The position numbers and the translations under genes were made by a program. Below are positions 1 through 10,100 of a DNA stretch of 64,000 nucleotides, one piece after another. How positions within the stretch are numbered: the first letter of the stretch is position 1; every line of letters begins with the position of its first letter. The stretch is taken from positions 310,001 to 374,000 of the forward strand of contig JAPJBO010000048.1 of NCBI GenBank assembly GCA_030068145.1. Direction: 5' to 3'. The DNA comes from Diplonema papillatum. Its lineage: Eukaryota > Euglenozoa > Diplonemea > Diplonemida > Diplonemidae. The notes beneath the pieces were generated by a model. The model searched no databases and was not told the DNA's origin. It saw only the letters and a list, made by a program, of their open reading frames with translations.

Positions 1-209
1 CAGCGCGAAAGCATTGCCTTTCGGCTTGTGTTTGCTGCCCTTCGGGCGACCTCGTTTGCGCTTTGGCGCTGGCTTCTTTTCGGACGATTTTCTGTCTTCG
101 CTGGTCTCTCGGCTTCGGGCTCTTCGTTGTCAGACTCGGTCGTTGTTGCGACCGAGTCAGACGACTCAGACGAGGCGTCAGAATCGACCAGCTTTCTCTT
201 GACCAACAT
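1..209 (-). CDS. Partial ORF at left edge, Ser/Asp/Glu-rich then Lys/Arg-rich
   Basis: An ATG on the minus strand at 207-209 opens a frame that stays open to the window edge (69 codons). The start reads MLVKRKLVDSDASSESS and is followed by a mixed-charge, Ser/Thr-rich and then basic stretch, as in disordered nuclear proteins. No domain is recognised. A short match to a dispersed repeat (aaataacgct) lies just upstream at about 228-245. It could be a 5' exon of a real gene or chance; truncation prevents a decision. Confidence 0.3.
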   Translation of the reverse strand, partial: MLVKRKLVDSDASSESSDSVATTTESDNEEPEAERPAKTENRPKRSQRQSANEVARRAANTSRKAMLSR

Positions 210-758
210 TTTCCCGTTCTGGAAGAATCCGCAAATAACGCTAATAAGAAGGAACCCAGCATGTGGATAAGTGTTGGCAGTCGTGTTTTCACACTCATGC
301 AAACTAGACCGCCATCGACCAACCTCTTGTCGACCACACTCGGTGCGAAGATGCCCTGTTCTTGGTGAACGTGCTCTAAACGCGGACAATTGCTGTTTCT
401 ACGGCATGGCACAGCCTTTGTTGTGCACGAAGGCGAAGCAAACATGGACCCAGCTATGCGTACATTCTCCAACCTGTGACAGCCTACAAGCAAAAGCACT
501 TAGTCAAAGTCGAACCTAACTACGTGACCTTGGCCCAAACGCTTGTCACTAAGGGCGTTGCGACGGTGAAAGCAGACCCCGCACGCTCCTGGCGGGCAGG
601 AATCACCATTTGCCAAAGCCACTCTTTGCATGCGGGACACTCTTCGTACTGATCCGGACATGTTGATCCAACTCTGCCTCGTCCTGTGCCTTGGCCCAGG
701 CGCACATTTCAAGAATTCATTGAACCTGTTGCAGAGCGTCAGCAGCGACTTGATCAGC

Positions 759-1233
759 TTAGCTTGAGAAGCTTGAGAGGGTGGAGGACAGCAGTAGCCT
801 GACACGGCTACGTCGTGAAGGGAAAGGAAAAAAAGATGCTTGACGCCCGCGGCTAGTCAACACGGGCCTGTCACGGGGCGGAGTCTGGGGAAGTCGTTTC
901 TGCAGGCGCCTCCGGTGGGGCCGGGGTTGAAGCCGTTGCTGCTGGTGGTGTGGTGCCTGGGGGAGTGGTTGCTGGCGCTTCCCTTCGCGGTATTTTTTAA
1001 ATGCCTCGGAGGCGAGCAAGGCGGTCAACTTGCTTTGTCGGTCGTCCTGCACGGGTGCCTTGCGTTTTGTCTTGTTTTTGGACTTGAGTCCCGCAAGGAC
1101 TTCGTCGAACTTTGATTTTACCGACTGAGGCACGTTCTGCCTCAGAGTCGGGCACTTGACGAAATGAGGGACAAAGTTCTGTGACCTTGTCAGCTTCCCT
1201 GCGTGCGGCTTGATGGAAAGCCGGCAAAGACAC
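759..1233 (-). CDS. Probable exon with Cys/His-rich N-terminal segment, unknown protein
   Basis: Minus-strand frame beginning after an AG acceptor (cag|gtgtc at 1233/1234). It reads RCLCRLS, then HFVKCPTLRQN, a C-x-C...H...H...C spacing suggestive of a small zinc-binding unit. A lysine-rich helix-like stretch (KSKFDEVLAGLKSKNKTKRK) and a Gln/Pro/Arg-rich tail follow. The Cys/His part looks protein-like; the tail is low complexity and may be intron or UTR. It could belong to the same gene as the exon-like pieces at 2262-2912. No family is recognised. Confidence 0.35.
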
Positions 1234-1250
1234 CTGACATTTTATTTTTT

Positions 1251-2264
1251 AGTCGTATAAGATCGAAGATCTTAGAAGATTAATACTATTCCGACGAGAA
1301 CTAACACTTGTACAAAGGTTATTACCCCGACGCTCCCGAGAAAAACACCGTAATTTTACCCCTCGCGTCGGAAGAAGTTCGTGGCATACACACGAGAATC
1401 TCTGCATGACCTTTCTACGTTTGTTACGCACCATCAATCTGGCATCACGCAGCAGCAAGGACGAGAGCAGCGAGTACGGAGCAGCGAGACGGGCGAGGAG
1501 GAGAGTATTAAGTCGTATAAGATCGAAGATCTTAGAAGATTTATACTATTCCGACGAGAACTAATACTTGTACAAAGGTTATTACTCCGTCGCTCCCGAG
1601 AAAAACACCGTAATTTTACCCTTCGCGTCGGAAGAAGTTCGTGGCATAGACACGAGAATCTCTGCATGACCTTTCTACGTTTGTTACGCACCATCAATCT
1701 GGCATCACGCAGCAGCAAGGACGAGAGCAGCGAGTACGGAGCAGCGAGAAGGGCGAGGAGGAGAGTATTAAGTCGTATAAGATCGAAGATCTTAGAAGAT
1801 TTATACTATTCCGACGAGAACTAATACTTGTACAAAGGTTATTACTCCGTCGCTCCCGAGAAAAACACCGTAATTTTACCCTTCGCGTCGGAAGAAGTTC
1901 GTGGCATAGACACGAGAATCTCTGCATGACCTTTCTACGTTTGTTACGCACCATCAATCTGGCATCACGCAGCAGCAAGGACGAGAGCAGCGAGTACGGA
2001 GCAGCGAGAAGGGCGAGGAGGAGAGTATTAAGTCGTATAAGATCGAAGATCTTAGAAGATTTATACTATTCCGACGGGAACTAACACTTGTACAAAGGTC
2101 ATTACCCCGTCGCTCCCGAGAAGAACACCGAAATTTTACCCCTCGCTTGCTAGCGACTCCACGCACGTGAAGAAGTTCGTGGCATACACACGAGAATCTC
2201 AGCAGCAAGGACGAGAGCAGCGAGTACGGAGCAGCGAGACGGGCGAGGAGGGGAGTATTATTGC
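1251..2264. repeat. 260-bp tandem repeat, four copies
   Basis: The motif agtcgtataagatcgaagat recurs at 1251, 1511, 1771 and 2031, exactly 260 bp apart. The first three units are nearly identical. The fourth diverges in its second half, carrying an extra segment around 2150-2170 and lacking the middle part. ORFs on both strands inside the array merely repeat with the unit and show no coding signature. The array separates two exon-like segments, so it is probably intronic. Confidence 0.9.
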
Positions 2265-2633
2265 AGCGCCATCGAAAATAACCCCAAAAAGGGTTTCGGG
2301 GGCAACATCGGCAGTTGTGCTCAAAAATGCCCTTACTTGGGCCTTCTTTTCGGTGTTGATGAGGCTGCTTTTCTTGGCCTGTGCTGCAAAGAGCTCGTCG
2401 TGCAGTTCCGGGTGGTGGGCACAAAAGTACGCCCGCAGAGCATCCAACTTCTGCGGTGGAAAGGCGATGTTGACGTCGATGTGGAGCAGACGACCGGCTT
2501 TAAAAACCTGAGCAAGGGAATCCGAATTGGCCTCACGCTGTCTCACCTTTCTTTCTTCACCTGGCACAGTACTTCTGTACTTCGTGTACATGCGGGCCAT
2601 CTTCGCTTCAGCCCATCGGAGTGCTTCGTTTTC
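2262..2633 (-). CDS. Probable exon, unknown protein
   Basis: Open minus-strand frame with protein-like composition: EALRWAEAKMARMYTKYR near its start, then PPQKLDALRAYFCAHHPELH, then TEKKAQVRAFLSTTADVAPE. It enters the 260-bp array at its 3' end, so the true exon border is near 2262. A stop lies just upstream of about 2633, so an acceptor is expected there. The function is not recognised. The helix-rich sequence suggests an intracellular protein. Confidence 0.4.
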
Positions 2634-2699
2634 GGGTCAAAGGCCGTTCCTCTCTCACCAAACTTCACACGTTAGATAGTACCTATCACATTTTGTGAG

Positions 2700-2912
2700 A
2701 GATAGGTGAATGAGGAGGAGACGAGCAGCGATTCCTCGTACGTCAGGGCGAGCTCTGCAAGACGCTTCATTTTCTCTGCTCGCTCCTTCTGGCGCATCTT
2801 CTCGTCTTTCTCCTGTTTCTTCTCCTCCGCAGTGCGTCTTCCGCGGTGCTACCGGGGCAGGCGCTGAAACCACCTGCTTCAAGGGTCCTGGTGCAGTCGG
2901 TTCACCTACCAT
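2700..2912 (-). CDS. Possible exon with charged coiled-coil segment
   Basis: The minus strand reads a Lys/Glu-rich stretch (EEKKQEKDEKMRQKERAEK) followed by LAELALTYEESLLVSSS, typical of a coiled coil. An overlapping frame has a Met at 2912. Frame use and borders are uncertain. Proximity and strand suggest it precedes the 2262-2633 piece in the same gene. Confidence 0.28.
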
Positions 2913-2954
2913 GACCTGGACGGGGGTGCAAAACAAAAAATCGGACCCCCCTCA

Positions 2955-3055
2955 AGTTTTTTGTGTTAACAATGCATTGTTGGTACTAAAAATTAGTAGT
3001 CGGCAGCGTACTAAAAGCAACTCACCAAATCAGGTGAAAAGCCGCTAGTGCGCAC
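2955..3055 (+). repeat. Dispersed repeat family A (copy 1)
   Basis: The segment containing ttaacaatgcattgttggta, agtagtcggcagcgtac and ccgctagtgcgc is homologous to 37210-37310. It also matches, on the opposite strand, sequence within the RasGAP gene intron (about 15255-15330 and 15530-15560). It lacks the tRNA-like head seen at 37165. Confidence 0.65.
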
Positions 3056-3059
3056 AAAC

Positions 3060-3544
3060 AAACGGAAGCGCCATACTAAATTTTTCGGGTTTGTGCCGGG
3101 TTTGTACCTATGCCTATACTTAGCCTGTATTTAGCCTACATTTAGCCTATATGAGCCTATTATTTTTCAGGAGAAACGCGAAAATCATCGAATATAGGTG
3201 TACATGTATGCATAGCCTAAGCCTCGTTTTCGCATTTCTTGCTCCCCGGTTTTGGTGCCTTTTCGCAGATGCATTGTGCATGAACGCCATCACTAATCCC
3301 CACGTGCACGGTGGACACTAACAACGACTGGGTGTGCTGCAACAAACCCAGCAAGTGTTTTTTTCTCTTATGGGAAGAATTGTGCCAACAAGTTCAGGTC
3401 TAAACTGCTCAAACGTTTTCATAGAGTCAGCATAAACACTTTCAGTCTTTGAGAGTAGTGACCCGTGGTTGCATACAAGCCGCACAACCCAAAACATATT
3501 TTGAACAAATAAAGGACTTGCAAAAGTATCCGAAGGAACAAATC
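3060..3544. other. Non-coding stretch
   Basis: There is a run of short imperfect repeats of tagcctatattt/tagcctacattt around 3110-3165. Otherwise no gene, RNA or element is recognised. Confidence 0.4.
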
Positions 3545-3548
3545 CGAA

Positions 3549-3990
3549 AACGATGAGCGGCGGGCCCGATGAGCAGGAAGCCCGGGCGATTGAGGCTGCA
3601 CATGCAGCCCAACGTGGTCGTGCGACATATTTTGAAACGAATAAAGGACTTTCAAAAGTATCCGAAAGAACAAATCCGAAAAAGATGAGCGGCAGGCCCG
3701 ATGAGCAGGAAGCCCGGGCGATTGAGGCTGCACGTGCAGCCCAACGTGGTCGTGCGACATATTTTGAAACAAATAAAGGACTTTCAAAAGTATCGGAAGG
3801 AACAAATCCGAAAACGATGAGCGGCGGGCCCGATGAGCAGGAAGCCCGGGCGATTGAATGCAGCCCAACGTGGTCGTGCGACATATTTTGAAACAAATAG
3901 ATAACTTTCAAAAGTATCCGAAAGAACAAATCCGAAAACGATGAGCGGCGGGCCCGATGAGCAGGAAGCCCGGGCGATTGAGGCTGCCAA
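3549..3990. repeat. 132-bp tandem repeat, about 3.4 copies
   Basis: Units begin near gatgagcggcgggcccgatg at about 3553, 3685 and 3817, with a shortened fourth copy at about 3940. The unit is a multiple of three, so the plus strand reads 44-residue repeats (MSGGPDEQEARAIEAA...) through three copies. The fourth is out of frame after small deletions. Both strands are open, so coding is not established. Confidence 0.85.
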
Positions 3991-4084
3991 CGTGGTCGTG
4001 CGTTGAGGGAACAGGAACGCGAAGAAGCGCCGACAGATGAACCATCAAGCGGCATAGGCCAGCGAAAGAAGACGCCGGCGACCA

Positions 4085-6735
4085 CGTTGGCTCCGGTGGT
4101 TTCAGGGGGATGAGAGTAATATCACCCAAAGCGTGTAATTTTGAGCGATGCTATGAGAACACTGGCTAAGGCGGTGACGGCTGCTACATTGGGAAGTACG
4201 GGTTCTCCCACGACTGTTCGATGGAGCCACGGAATTTACCCGTGGTTTCAGAGGATGAGAACTTTCGCCAGAATATGGCTCGATGCAATTAGAAGACAAG
4301 GCAATAGCCACAGCTGCATTCAGGAGTACTGACCATCGATGGTTTCTCTTGAATCAAACGAGGAAATCTCCCACGGGTTCTCCCACGACTGCTTGATGGG
4401 TAGCAACACCAGCCATGGAATTTACCCGTGGTTGGAGAGGATGAGAGTAATATCACCCAAAGCCTGATGATTTAGAGCGATGCAAAGAGAACACTGGCCA
4501 AGGCAGTCATACCTAGACTGTTTCTTGTTGTGTTGACTGCTACATTGGGAAGTACGGACCGTCGACATTCTCTTGGAAAATCTCCCGCGGTTTCTCCCAC
4601 GACTGTTTGATGGATCAGCAACACCAGCCATGGAATTTACCCGTGGTTTCAGAGGATGAGAACTAACGTCAGAATATGGCTCGATGCAATTAGAACACGA
4701 CAAGGCAATAGCCACAGCTGCATTCAGGAGTACTGACCATCGATAGCTTCTCGAGAAAATCTCCCACGGGTTCTCCCACGACTGTTTGATGGGTAGCAAC
4801 ACCAGCCATGGAATTTACCCGTGGTTGCAGGGGATGAGAGTAAGATCACCCAAAGCCTGATGATTTAGAGCGATGCAAAGAGAACACTGGCCAAGGCAGT
4901 CATACCTAGACTGTTTCTTGTTGTGTTGACTGCTACATTGGGAAGTACGGACCGTCGACGACGTTCTCTCGACTGTTTGATGGATCAGCAACACCAGCCA
5001 TGGAATTTACCCGTGGTTTCAGAGGATGAGAACTAACGCCAGAATATGGCTCGATGCAATTAGAACACGACAAGGCAATAGCCACAGCTGCATTCAGAAG
5101 TACTGATCATCGATAGCTTCTCGAGAAAATCTCCCACGGGTTCTCCCACGACTGTTTGATGGGTAGCAACACCAGCCATGGAATTTACCGTGGTTGCAGG
5201 GGATGAGAGTAATATCACCCGAAGCCTGATGATTTAGAGCGATGCAAAGAGAACACTGGCCAAGGCAGTCATACCTAGATTGTTTCTTGTAGTAACTTAC
5301 CTACTAACTAAGTAAGCGGTCCATTTTTTGAAGTCTCCGTTTGACTTGTGCTGACTGCTACCTTGGGAAGTACGGACCGTCGCCGACATTCTCTTGGAAT
5401 ATCTCCCACGGGTTCTCCCATGATTGTTTGATGGATAGCAACACCAGCCATGGAATTTACCCGTGGTTTCAGAGGATGAGAGCTAACGCCAGAATGTGGC
5501 TCGATGCAATTAGAACACGACAAGGCAATAGCCACAGGTGCATTCAGAAGTACTGATCATCGATAGCTTCTCTTGGATCAAACGAGGAAGTCTTCCACGG
5601 GTTCTCCCACGACTGTTTGATGAGTAGCAACACCAGCCATGGAATTTACCCGTGGTTGCAGGGGATGAGAGTAATATCACCCAAAGCCTGATGATTTAGA
5701 GCGATGCAAAGAGAGCCAAGGCAGTCATAACTAGACTGTTTCTTGTAGTAAGCGGTCGGTTTTTTGAAGTCTCCCTTTGACTTGTGCTAACTGCTACATT
5801 GGGAAGCACGGACCGTCGCTGACGTTCTCCTGGGATATCTCCCGCGAGTTCTCCCATGATTGTTTGATAGGTAGCAACACCAGCCATGGAATTTACCCGT
5901 GGTTTCAGGGGGATGAGAGTAGTATCACCCAAAGCGTGATGATTTAGAGCGATGCAAAGAGAACACTGGCCAAGGCAGTCATAACTGCTACATTGGGAAG
6001 TACAGACCGTCGACGACGTTCTCTTGGGATATCTCTCACGGGTTCTCCCATGACTGTTTGATGGATAGCAACACCAGCCATGGAATTTACCCGTGGTTTC
6101 AGAGGATGAGCTAACGTCAGAATATGGCCCGATGCAATTAGAACACGCCAAGCAGTCGCCACAGCTGCACCGATCATCGATAGCTTCTTGAATCAAACGA
6201 GCAAATCTCCCACGGGTTCTCCCATGGCAGTTTGATACCAGCCAGGGGATGAGAGTAATATCACCCAAAGCGTGATGATTCAGAGCGATGCAAAGAGAAC
6301 ACTGGCCAAGGCAGTCATAACTGCTACGTTGGGAACTACGGACCGTCGACGACGTTCTCTTGAGATATATCTCCCACGGGTTCTCCCATGACTGTTTGAT
6401 GGGTGGCAACACCAGCCATGGAATTTACCCGTGGTTTCAGAGGATGAGCTAACGCCAGAATATGGCCCGATGCAATTAGAAGACGGCAAGGCAGCAGCCA
6501 CAGCTGCATTCAGTACCGATCATCGATAGCTTCTCTTGGATCAAACGAGCAAATCTCCCACGGGTTCTCCCATGACAGTTTGATACCAGCCAGGGGATGA
6601 GAGTAATATCACCCATAGCGTGATGATTCAGAGCGATGCAAAGAGAACACTGGCCAAGGCAGTCATAACTGCTACATTGGGAAGTGCGGATATATCTCCC
6701 ACGGGTTTTCCCATGACTGTTTGATGGGTGAGCAT
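4085..6735. repeat. Complex satellite (irregular 250-460 bp units)
   Basis: The block gatgagagtaatatcaccc recurs at about 4443, 4836, 5206, 5666, 5917, 6251 and 6600. Inside each unit a sub-block (ctcccacgactgtttgatgg, accagccatggaatttaccc, gaggatgag) usually occurs twice, so this is a higher-order repeat with indels between units. It abuts the donor of the exon at 6738-7035 and is most simply intronic. Confidence 0.9.
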
Positions 6736-6737
6736 AC

Positions 6738-7035
6738 TTGCCGTCGGCCGACGCGTCGTTGGACTCAGTCGTGGGCTCTTCCTTCTCAAGCTGGTTGAGC
6801 GTGCTCGAAGGGTCGGTGGCCCACAGGGAGCTGCGGCGCAGGAAGAAGTCTTCGCCGCGGCCGCGGAACAGGGGCGATTTGGGTATGCGCGCCGACGGCG
6901 AGATCAAAGGCGGCGTCTGCGCGTTGGTCGTTGCGAACAGGGACGTGTTCCCCAAGGGTGTCAAGGCGAGGTCGCTGTTGTCAGAGTCGTTCTCTTGCCC
7001 GGCCTCCATCTCTTCGAGTTCCGCTTCGAGTTCAC
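6738..7035 (-). CDS. Internal exon, acidic then Ser/Pro-rich unknown protein
   Basis: Bounded by a good acceptor (caacacag|gtgaac, exon from 7035) and a donor (ggcaa|gtatgc, after 6738). Between them the frame is open: GELEAELEEMEAGQENDSDN, then TPPLISPSARIPKSPLFRGR, then EDFFLRRSSLWATDPSSTLN. The N-terminal part resembles a coiled coil; the rest looks disordered with possible phosphosites. Family unknown. The following intron contains the 4.1-6.7 kb satellite. Confidence 0.5.
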
Positions 7036-7144
7036 CTGTGTTGGCGAGGAGCCGTTAAAATTGACGAAAAGCAGGGCAATTGCTGAACGTGTTTGAGAGG
7101 GAAATTGCCCTCACGGTCACGTTCGTGCACTAAGGTATTATATA

Positions 7145-7171
7145 TATTGAGACGATGCCAAAAGGGGGGGG
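7145..7171 (+). repeat. Outer end of the long-inverted-repeat element, split off by the retroelement
   Basis: Reads gacgatgccaaaagggg and matches the outer end of the inverted copy at 13215-13230 (read on the minus strand). The rest of the same repeat resumes at 11978 after the retroelement. The G-run here has 8 G; the one at 11982 has 21. Confidence 0.7.
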
Positions 7172-10100
7172 TCGTTGTTGTTGGTGATGGTTTTGTGGGA
7201 TGAAGTAGGGGAAAGAGAATTTCTTTTTGCGGTGGTCTCCGCTGGCCTGGTAGTCCGTGCTACCTCCTTTCTTTTACACTCGTTCTCTTCTCTACTCACT
7301 ACTGTACGTACTCTTTCGCTCTTTTTCTCTCTTTGGCTAGCCAAAACAAAAGACTTCTGCGACCGACACCACGAACACATTCGCAATGAATGTGGCCCTG
7401 GGCCCCCCACGTGCATACATGTTGAGCAGGGGTTGCCATGTAGCCCGTATCGGTCTAAGTCAACACTGTTACTTTCATGGGATGTTCACCGGGGAAGGGT
7501 CCGACCTAACCGTTAGTCAACAGCAACGTCGAAAAGGGGGAGGGGGAAAGAAGATAGAAAATCGGTGGGGTTGACAAGCTCGTAAGTGGTTGTTTGTAGA
7601 TCAGTACAACCTTAAACTACGCCTAGCACACGGCCAGGCGGTCTTTAACGAACCTCCAGTACATTAAACGCAAGTCGGCAGGTCGTCATCAGACGCGGCA
7701 CGAAAAGCAAACGTCGCCGACGCAGCACTTCAGCAATGCGTCCTCTTATTTACAGTGGGCACCGTACCTGAACTCAGCCCCGCTAGGCCGAGATTCCGGC
7801 TGTTCCGCAGGGCATACATCACTCCCCGAAGTTGACGTACGTGCAGAGACGTTCGTGCACATGCAGGCCTCTGAGGCCCCGGAACAATCGACCGTCCTTG
7901 GTGCGGTCGGTGAAGCAGCGCTTGCAGCGCAGTTCCGGGGGGTCCTTGGGCTGTTCAGGTGGCTGGTCGTGTGCTGCCAAAGCAGCGTCGGAGGGCATGG
8001 GTTGGCAAGATGCCAGATTCGCGTCGGTACAGGGCGGACTAGAAGGTATCAGCGGGACCTGCGGTGGGACTGTTGTTGCCATCATAGTAGGTGATGGCAA
8101 GCGTTCGACCACCTCGTGGGACGCATTGGGGATTCGTACGTATGCGGCGAGGTATATGTCAGTCCAAGGAACGTTGTCGACGTGCAAGACTCGTTCGTCA
8201 TCGAAAAGCGTCCATTGCATCCCTTGCAAGACGTATGTGACAAAATGGCCGCTTGTCGTATTTTGTCCCGTGTGTACAACCACCGCGGAAAGGCGTAGTG
8301 TGCCGTCCGGCAGTCGCAGGAGGAGCGGTAGGGAAGCGTCATTCCGTAGTCTCGCACCATCGCTTGCGTAAATGCCGAACTGCAACAGCAGGCACTCGGA
8401 CGCCACATGCACGTTCATGGTCTCCACAACGGATCCAGCAGCTCCGCAGTCACACCTCCTCTCCGGATTCATAATTCCACGAACACAGAATGCGTCCTCC
8501 ACCGGCCTTCCACGAGGGACTTGAAGACACCGTACCAGTTGATGACGGGTGGATGTGGCGCCACAGGCGATACATCGTGTTGTTGTCGTCATCGTGTTTT
8601 CCAGGCACGTCTGGAAAAGCCGCCAATCCGGACAAGCCTCCGTCGTCTCGTCCGGCCCTAGGGAGCTGTCTGTCCTATCCAGAATTGCAACCAAAGCCTC
8701 GTGCGCGTCGTGCTGTCGCGCATCGCAGAACATTGGGAGCATGGCGAGGATTGTTTCAGCCCCTATCCTTCGGCTGTCTTGGCTGAGCTGGCTCCTCCCC
8801 GAGCGCGAGCTTACCAGTAGGACGAAGTACGTCAAGAACTCCTTCAGGAACCCCCGGAAATTCAGAGGATTCTGCGCAAGACTGTAATACATGTTCTCGA
8901 TCGGTTCCACACGCAACAAGAGCTGCAGTACCGCATTGAGAAAACAAGTATTCCCAAGGTTCGGGAGGCCGGCAGGTTCAAACGGTGACGGGTCGAACAT
9001 GCGGGAGGGCCGTTGGATACAAATGACAGCTTGGCGGCCGACAGCGGGTGATGATTCCAGCATGTCAGGCACTGCATGGGACACGTCGCAGCGCCGTTTC
9101 GGTCCAGGCTGAGCAGCCTCATCGTCTCTGCGCTTGCGCTTTCCTTTAGTCGTCCCATCCTGGGGCACAAGATCACGACGCTGCTTCGGAGCCGCAGTGG
9201 AAGGCCGATCGGGCGTATCTCGTTCCGTTCGTGTGCCAGGTCGAGGACGGTCCCTGTATCTCACGAAGGCCTTCTCAGCGAGCAGCCTCTCGACCGCTTG
9301 GTCGATGGACTCCAAGTCGGGCATCTGCAGAATGCGTTCCACTTCATGTACGAGCCACACGAAGTGCGCACGGATCTTCTCGCAGTGATCACCGAACTTC
9401 GCTTCTGGGTACGTGTCTAGTAACCATTTACGAAACCCACTTTTTAAGACACTCTTGCGGTACCCCCGTCTCATGAGCTTCAGCACCGTGTTGTTCATCT
9501 CGGTCTTAAAGTCATGGAGGTTGTTCGCAATCCTGCCGTTACGCACAAGCGCTCCGATGAGGATACTCGACCCAAAGTTCGATGGAGCCGTGGAGAGCAC
9601 GGATGTGTACGCCAAGGGCTGGTATCGGTATGCCTTCGCTTTGTCGAGGACTGACAGGCGCATGTATCTCCTCCCGGACATCTCGGAGACTTCATGTCGA
9701 ATCCGAATACCAAGGAAAGTGGCGTCCCCAACCTTGGCGTTTGTCTGTTTGTACCTCATGTTGTACACAGATTCCGGTGGGGGTTTTGTGCCGAAACACA
9801 ACAGATCGTCAATGAAGCGGCGTGTCAGGCTAAGCAATGCCGCACGTTGCGTGTCCCCGTCTTCCAAGAGTCGCATCATGTATTTTCGCTCTTTCGCATA
9901 GCAAAAGAGGTTGGCGATGTCCGGGGAAGCGTTCGCACCCATTGGGATGCCTAGCGTCTGCCTCATGAGAACCCTATTGACCAGAACATAGGTATTCACC
10001 AGGCAGAAAGACAAGAGGGTCTTGAGCTCCTGCGCCGAATACGCTGCTTCATGTGACCGTACCTCCGTGTTTACCTTAAAGGCGAAACAGCGCTTCTTAC

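Noticed and set aside
3318-4085. 255-codon minus-strand ORF over the 132-bp array
   Set aside because: Built from the tandem unit with equally open plus-strand frames; no domain.
7819-9000. USP as a separate host gene next to the retroelement
   Set aside because: The frame is continuous from RT through a basic linker into the USP with no stop or splice signal needed, and both lie between the same target duplications.
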